The notes under the pieces were generated by a model. That model was not told the DNA's origin and ran no database searches. It saw only the letters and a program-made list of their open reading frames with translations. A DNA stretch of 64,000 nt. Origin: JAJRXC01 sp047639555. Lineage in GTDB: Bacteria; Actinomycetota; Acidimicrobiia; Acidimicrobiales; Aldehydirespiratoraceae. A program made the translations under genes and the position numbers. Location: assembly GCA_047639555.1 (NCBI GenBank), contig JBLIOE010000017.1, forward strand, positions 1 through 64,000, read 5' to 3'. Every line of letters starts with the position of its first letter. Position 1 is the first letter of the stretch. Shown here piece by piece: positions 59,562 through 64,000 of this stretch.

Positions 59562-60299
59562 GTGACTCCTGCAATCACCGCCGAGAACCTCGAGGTCTGC
59601 TTTGGCGACACGGTCGCTCTGTCCGGCGTTGACCTGACCGTGCCCGCCGGGTCGTCTCTGGCAGTCATTGGCCCTAACGGCTCGGGCAAGTCGACACTGC
59701 TCGGCGCCCTCGCTGGCACGATCGAACCCTCCGCCGGTTTCACCCAGGTCGCCGGCCTGCCTCCGGCACTGGTTCTGCAGGCAACCGATGTGGACAAGAG
59801 CCTCCCCATCACCGTCCGCGACACGGTCTCGTTGGCTCGTTACGCCACGCTCGGGTTGTTCCGCCGCTTTCGACGGGCGGACCGCGACGCCGTCGACCGC
59901 GCGCTCGCCCGGATGGCGATCGAGGACCTCGCTCCTCGCCAACTCCACGACCTGTCCGGTGGCCAGCGACAGCGCGTGCTCGTGGCGCAGGGCCTGGCCC
60001 AGGAGTCCGACGTACTCCTGCTCGACGAGCCAGTGAACGGACTCGACCTCGTCTCACGCTCGATCATCCTCGACCTCATCGACGAGATAGTCGCCTCCGG
60101 GCGCTCAGTCGTCATGACCACCCACAGCCTCGACGACGCCCGCCGCTGCCAACAGGTCCTCCTACTCGACACAACTCCGATAGCAGTCGGGCCGCCCACC
60201 GCGGTACTCACCGAAGAACATCTCCGACAAGGCTTCAGCGGACAGTTCATGCGCGTCGGTGACAAAGTGACCCTCGATGAACCACACCACGCCCACTGA
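59562..60299 (+). CDS. znuC: Zinc ABC transporter ATP-binding protein
   Basis: The 245-residue ABC ATPase has Walker A (GPNGSGKST), the Q-loop, signature LSGGQRQR and Walker B (VLLLDEPVNGLD), and a C-terminal H-loop (MTTHSL). The product energises ZnuB/ZnuA uptake. GTG 59562 is the start; TTG 59559 is next to it. Unlike the usual znuABC order, znuC is divergent from znuAB and grouped with zur. Confidence 0.94.
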   Translation: MTPAITAENLEVCFGDTVALSGVDLTVPAGSSLAVIGPNGSGKSTLLGALAGTIEPSAGFTQVAGLPPALVLQATDVDKSLPITVRDTVSLARYATLGLFRRFRRADRDAVDRALARMAIEDLAPRQLHDLSGGQRQRVLVAQGLAQESDVLLLDEPVNGLDLVSRSIILDLIDEIVASGRSVVMTTHSLDDARRCQQVLLLDTTPIAVGPPTAVLTEEHLRQGFSGQFMRVGDKVTLDEPHHAH

Positions 60300-60318
60300 G
60301 ATACGCGTAGCCGCTCCG

Positions 60319-60335
60319 ATTCTCAGCCATTCTCA
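60319..60335. promoter_or_regulatory. Direct ATTCTCA half-sites upstream of zur
   Basis: Two copies of ATTCTCA start 10 bp apart (60319-60325 and 60329-60335), 13 bp before zur. ATTCTCA is the exact complement of the TGAGAAT half of the Zur box at 59521. Direct rather than inverted order is unusual, but autoregulation by Zur is plausible. Confidence 0.5.
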
Positions 60336-60347
60336 TTCCGAGGTAGC

Positions 60348-60794
60348 GTGAAACTTATGACCGATGACGAAGTCGACGACGAGGCCGCCGCCCTCCTCCA
60401 ACGGGCCAACCAGCGCTACACCAGCGGTCGCCGACGCCTCGTTGCCGCCCTGCAAGCCGGCGACGGGCCCCTCACCATCACCCAGATCGTCGCCGCCGAC
60501 GACTCATTGCCGCAGTCCACCATTTACCGCAACTTGACCATTCTTGAAGAGGCCGACATCGTCACCCGCATCGTGACCAGCGACGACTTCGCCCGCTACG
60601 AACTCGCCGAGCACCTGACCGAACATCACCACCACCTCATCTGCTCAAACTGCGGAGACGTCACCGACTTCTCCCTCGACACCCGCACCGAAAACAACCT
60701 CGATAGGGCTCTCCATCGCGCAGCCAGTCAGGCCGGCTTCAACGCCGCTGCTCACCGACTCGACCTCCTCGGCACCTGCGCCAGGTGCAGCTGA
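60348..60794 (+). CDS. zur: Fur-family zinc uptake regulator
   Basis: The 148-residue protein has a winged-helix domain (SLPQSTIYRNLTILEEADIV) and a metal-binding region with HHHHLICSNCGDV and a C-terminal CARC pair, the structural zinc site of Fur proteins. Its position downstream of znuC and the operators nearby make it Zur rather than Fur. GTG 60348 follows GAGG; ATG 60357 is an alternative start. Confidence 0.92.
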   Translation: MKLMTDDEVDDEAAALLQRANQRYTSGRRRLVAALQAGDGPLTITQIVAADDSLPQSTIYRNLTILEEADIVTRIVTSDDFARYELAEHLTEHHHHLICSNCGDVTDFSLDTRTENNLDRALHRAASQAGFNAAAHRLDLLGTCARCS

Positions 60795-60980
60795 GCAGCA
60801 GGAGCGCGACAGAAGGCTGTAGCACCGGATACTCCCTACCACGGCGGCAATGAAGGATTGGGCCGAGATTCCGGCATCCACAGCTCACGGCTGTGCCAAC
60901 CGGTGGACCTCGCCCGCAATATCGGGGTTCGCATAGTGCGCGGCCAGGGGTGCTCTTGCCCGGTACTAACGTCGGTCGAT

Positions 60981-61439
60981 ATGGCAGCCGCAGGTTTTGT
61001 GCACGAGATCGATATTGCTGTTGCTCGGCCGCGGCTCCACGACTTCTTGTGCGATCTTGAGAATTTCACGGCCTTACATCCGCTGATCGAGTCGATCACA
61101 GAGATCGCTCCGACCGCTGAGTTGCCGAACGCTCGGCGCTATCGAGTGGTGGATCGCGTGCCGATCGGGCCAGGCCGCATGAAAGCGGTTTACACCGCGA
61201 CGCTCGATCCGGTGTCGCTCCATGAGGTCCGCGGCTATGCCTGGCAGAAACCGGGCATCCGCTTGCTAACGGCTTACGAAATTGCGGACACCAACACCGG
61301 CGTGCACCTGACGGAACGAGTGAGTGTCCATGCGCCGTGGGTTCTGCGTCGTTTTGTGTCCGGGCAGGCCGAGGCGTCTCACCTGGAGACGATGAAGAAG
61401 ATAAAGGTGCTGCTCGAGCAGCCGGCTACTCCCGTGTGA
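60981..61439 (+). CDS. SRPBCC (START-like) family protein
   Basis: The 152-residue protein begins MAAAGFVHEIDIAVARPRLHDFLCD and has RRYRVVDRVPIGPGRMKAVYTATL and LLTAYEIADTNTGVHLTERV, the alternating strands of a START-like pocket. It probably binds or converts a hydrophobic ligand. ATG 60981 is chosen because the open frame upstream (from 60858) has shadow composition. It stands alone between zur and the GGDEF gene. Confidence 0.78.
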   Translation: MAAAGFVHEIDIAVARPRLHDFLCDLENFTALHPLIESITEIAPTAELPNARRYRVVDRVPIGPGRMKAVYTATLDPVSLHEVRGYAWQKPGIRLLTAYEIADTNTGVHLTERVSVHAPWVLRRFVSGQAEASHLETMKKIKVLLEQPATPV

Positions 61440-61476
61440 CGGAACAGATTGCCGCGACTTGTATGCGTCGGCTCGA

Positions 61477-62580
61477 TCAGAGGATGCCGTCGACTCGCTG
61501 AGCCCGGCTGGCCCGCTTCGTGCCGTACATCGCCTCGTCGGCCGCGGCGAGCAACCGCTTCAGCGACGCAGCGCGCCGTGGGGCAGCCACCACGCCGACG
61601 CTGGCCCGCACAGGGATGGTGCGGCCGTTGACCTCGATCTCGTGGTTGCATGCCCCTTCGAGAACCGCGACCAGACGGGACGTGTCGTCGGTGCCGTCCG
61701 TGAACAGTACTGCGAACTCGTCGCCGCCGACGCGGGTGACGAACGCTCCATCGCCGACTGCTCGCTTCAGCCGCGAAGCGACCGACTGCAGCACGAGGTC
61801 GCCAACCGCATGCCCCTGGGTGTCGTTCACGGTTTTGAAGTCGTCGAGGTCGACGAGGGCCAGAGCGATGGCGTCGTCGTTGGGGGACGCGAGGGCAAAC
61901 TGAACCTTCTCGATAAGGAGCTTGCGGTTGCCAACCCCGGTCAGTTCGTCGTGGCGAGATTCGTGGGCGAGGCGGTGCATCAGAACCTCCCGGTCTTCGT
62001 GGGCGAGGCGCGAGGCGTCGCTCGACCGGCCGACGATGGTGACCGCAAAGGCAACGGCGAGCGTGACGACGACAGTGCGGTCGACGAAGCCGCTGTCGCC
62101 CTGGGCGATCCCGGCCGCGAAGACTCCCGAGACCGTTGCGAGGCCATAGAGCGGAGCGAAACGGGTACCAAGCCACGAGACAAAGGCGGTGCAGAGGGCG
62201 ACCGTCGTGACCGCGGTCATCTCGTAGTAGAACTCGCTGACCGCGCCGAGAGCGGAGACCCAGATAATGATGCCGAGCAGCAGGAACCCGGGCATGCGCT
62301 CGGTGCGGGCGGCGATGTGCATGCCGAGTCGGATCAGGAACCCGCCGCTGACGTAGGCCCCCACAGTCACGGCCGTGACCGCCTGGGTCTGCGACACGAT
62401 GGTGAGGAACGGGACGATCCCGACGGCCCAGAGCGCAATCGCGCTCACGAAGACCCGGCGAAGGAAGCGGCGGTCATCGAGGCCCGCCACCGGTGCAGCG
62501 GTGCGACCGAGGAGCGCGAGACGGGAGCGCCAGTCAGGAGCGGTCTCGTACGTCGGTGCGGTAGCGGCGGTTGTTCCCAC
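61477..62580 (-). CDS. Membrane GGDEF diguanylate cyclase
   Basis: The 367-residue protein has about six membrane helices in residues 40-190 and a GGDEF domain in residues of about 205-360. RHDELTGVGNRKLL and the intact active-site motif RVGGDEFAVLF are both present, so it should make cyclic di-GMP. No RxxD inhibition site is obvious upstream of the GGDEF motif. The start is GTG 62580. It is the only GGDEF gene in the window. Confidence 0.93.
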   Translation of the reverse strand: MGTTAATAPTYETAPDWRSRLALLGRTAAPVAGLDDRRFLRRVFVSAIALWAVGIVPFLTIVSQTQAVTAVTVGAYVSGGFLIRLGMHIAARTERMPGFLLLGIIIWVSALGAVSEFYYEMTAVTTVALCTAFVSWLGTRFAPLYGLATVSGVFAAGIAQGDSGFVDRTVVVTLAVAFAVTIVGRSSDASRLAHEDREVLMHRLAHESRHDELTGVGNRKLLIEKVQFALASPNDDAIALALVDLDDFKTVNDTQGHAVGDLVLQSVASRLKRAVGDGAFVTRVGGDEFAVLFTDGTDDTSRLVAVLEGACNHEIEVNGRTIPVRASVGVVAAPRRAASLKRLLAAADEAMYGTKRASRAQRVDGIL

Positions 62581-62641
62581 GTTGAGAGGATCGTGAAGTT
62601 TTGGGGCTTTCTGAACGGAGCTCGTCCGGTTGGACCACGAG

Positions 62642-62887
62642 TTAGGGCCGTATGACCCAGGCCACTAGGCGACTTTTGTGAGTTCGCCGGATACTGAGAG
62701 AGCGTCGTTGTACGTTTCGCATGAATTCTCGCGGCGGTGCGTCGAGTTCGGCGCGCAAGGCAGCGATGAATGAGCTCGGAGACGCGTAGCCGACCCGAAG
62801 CGCCACGGAGGTCACACTGTCGCCGTCAGCAAGCATGGCGACCGCGGAGAGGATGCAGGCTCTCCGTCGCCACTGCCCGAGACTCAT
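62642..62887 (-). pseudogene. AraC-family HTH remnant
   Basis: The frame encodes MSLGQWRRRACILSAVAMLA followed by VTSVALRVGYASPSSFIAA, the second half of an AraC-type DNA-binding domain. The frame continues upstream for about 25 codons as degraded helix-turn-helix sequence (RRSETRMSLG) before a stop codon, and no ligand-binding domain is present. It looks like the tail of a deleted regulator gene. A 255-bp stretch without a gene follows (62888-63142). Confidence 0.6.
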
Positions 62888-63142
62888 CCGGGTCTCGGAC
62901 CGGCGGCAACCCCGCTCTCGCGATGGAGTACGACTCCTCGGCCGAATAGCCCGGCATCGAATCCGCGAGGCTTACTCGGTCGTCACCCGGAGGCGTGGTT
63001 CACCGACGAAGTGCACGCCAGGTCGTTCTCGGTCCTGTTACTCGTGGTAAGTCGCTCGCTCGACGAACTCGCGGGCGAGCTGGTCGCGTCAGATCTTGAG
63101 CGGGAGCCGGTACGGCCGCAGCGACTGGGCCATCATGGGTCG

Positions 63143-64000
63143 GTGAACTCCGAAGGTAGCTCTGCAACTCCCGCCGATTGGGCGGCGTCCGTCTATCGGT
63201 TGGCCGGGATCGAGGCGCCGACCATCGACCACGGCGAGATCGCCGAGCGAACGGGGGTTGACCCGGAGCGGAGCCGTCGCTGGTGGCGAGCGCTCGGTTT
63301 CGCGGAGATCGCTGACGATGAGATCGCGTTTCGCGAAGCCGACGTCGAGGTTGTGAGTCAGCTCGGCAGTCTGGTTGACTCCGGAGCGGTCGACGATGCC
63401 GACATCCTCCGCCTCGCCCGGCTGATGAGCACTTCGTTCTCTCGCCTCGTCGATGCCCAACTGGATGTGCTCAACCTCGAAGGCAACGGCGAGGTTGCCC
63501 CGATGGGCGGCCAGAATCGACTGGCGGAGTTAGCCGATGCTGACATCGATGTCTTCGGCTTGATGGAGAAGACAATGGCCTATGTCTGGCGGCGCCATCT
63601 CCTCGGCGCGATCGGTCATCGACTCTCCGTCGACCGGACCGCGCTGGGTCAAGCAGTTGCCTTCGCCGATCTGTCGGGTTTCTCGCAGCTGAGCAAATCG
63701 GCGAGCGCCGAGGAACTCACCCGGGTGATTGAGACGTTCGAGGCGGCCGCGTTCGATGTGGTGTCGCTTCACGACGGCCGGGTGGTCAAGCTGATTGGCG
63801 ACGAGGCGATGTTCGTTGTCGACACCTTCGACGTGGCGCTTTCCGCCGCGTTGGAGCTCATCGAACGCCTCGCGGCGGAAGAGGGGATCCCGCCGGTGCA
63901 CTGCGGAATCGCGTTCGGGCCGACGGTCACCGTTGGCGGCGACGTGTTCGGCACGACTGTTAACTTGGCCAGCCGACTCACCTCGGTCGCCCGGGGCGGC
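63143..64000 (+). CDS. Adenylate cyclase, Rv1264-like (partial, runs off the window)
   Basis: The first 286 residues from GTG 63143 are visible. Residues of about 20-160 are the helical regulatory domain of Rv1264-type cyclases (HGEIAERTGVDPERSRRWWR, then LAELADADIDVFGLMEKTM). Residues of about 170-286 are a class III catalytic domain with FADLSGFS (metal Asp), KLIGDEAMFVV (second Asp and lysine) and VNLASRL (Asn and Arg). In mycobacteria Rv1264 is a pH-sensitive adenylate cyclase; that property is inferred here. The 3' end lies beyond the window. Confidence 0.88.
   Translation, partial: MNSEGSSATPADWAASVYRLAGIEAPTIDHGEIAERTGVDPERSRRWWRALGFAEIADDEIAFREADVEVVSQLGSLVDSGAVDDADILRLARLMSTSFSRLVDAQLDVLNLEGNGEVAPMGGQNRLAELADADIDVFGLMEKTMAYVWRRHLLGAIGHRLSVDRTALGQAVAFADLSGFSQLSKSASAEELTRVIETFEAAAFDVVSLHDGRVVKLIGDEAMFVVDTFDVALSAALELIERLAAEEGIPPVHCGIAFGPTVTVGGDVFGTTVNLASRLTSVARGG

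Noticed and set aside
61459..62655. 398-codon plus-strand ORF opposite the GGDEF gene
   Set aside because: The minus strand encodes a complete GGDEF protein; the plus translation is charged low-complexity sequence typical of antisense frames.

Overview
The window is chromosomal DNA of a high-GC actinobacterium. The block murI / Rv1339-like metallo-hydrolase / rph / rdgB, the F420-type oxidoreductases, several Rv1264-like and hydrolase-linked nucleotide cyclases and many crotonases and short-chain dehydrogenases point to Actinobacteria. A free-living, probably aquatic member of the Acidimicrobiia is my best guess, but it is an inference from gene content. I see no insertion sequence, phage, CRISPR array or origin.

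Layout. 0-2 kb: a minus-strand operon ispH, DUF6529-like membrane protein, cytochrome c, ending in a 15-bp tandem repeat. 2.3-8.2 kb: rpmB-rpmG (cysteine-poor forms), then murI, cyclic-nucleotide-phosphodiesterase-like hydrolase, rph, rdgB, transporter, acetyltransferase and D-2-hydroxyacid dehydrogenase, tightly coupled. 8.4-12.2 kb: a five-gene minus-strand operon of TetR regulator, RCK_C membrane protein (frameshifted), retropepsin-like protease, RimK-type ligase with an RCK_C tail, and an AspA/AstE-type hydrolase, behind an array of phased operator half-sites. 12.3-21 kb: small unknown genes, tRNA-Leu, clpP, rpe, an RNA methyltransferase, udk, a PLP aminotransferase and a crotonase. 21.9-28.7 kb: a signalling cluster with a lipoprotein, a 1485-residue Ser/Thr kinase-nSTAND-WD40 protein, an FHA-cyclase and a crotonase. 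28.8-46.9 kb: mostly metabolic genes (amidohydrolase, acyl-CoA dehydrogenase, crotonases, SDRs, MOSC proteins, SelO, PhyH) with transporters. 46.9-54.7 kb: ABC binding lipoprotein, LLM oxidoreductase, DEAD-box helicase, nitrilase. 54.7-57.5 kb: tRNA-Lys, tRNA-His, tRNA-Arg, a hydrolase-cyclase fusion and a decayed SRPBCC gene, with an imperfect copy of the tRNA-Arg 3' flank on the far side. 57.5-60.8 kb: a divergent zinc-uptake locus znuAB / znuC-zur with a clear Fur-family operator. 60.9-64 kb: SRPBCC protein, GGDEF diguanylate cyclase, AraC remnant and the start of an Rv1264-like adenylate cyclase that runs off the end.

The most unusual loci are the RimK / retropepsin / AspA / RCK_C operon (a candidate system that adds and removes amino-acid tags) and the kinase-nSTAND-WD40 protein coupled by 4-bp overlap to an FHA-cyclase (a candidate phospho-to-cyclic-nucleotide relay). 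Second-messenger genes are dense: three class III cyclase-domain genes, one GGDEF gene and one Rv1339-like hydrolase in 64 kb. Four places in three genes need a single-base correction to restore a sensible reading frame; they may be genuine decay or sequence errors.
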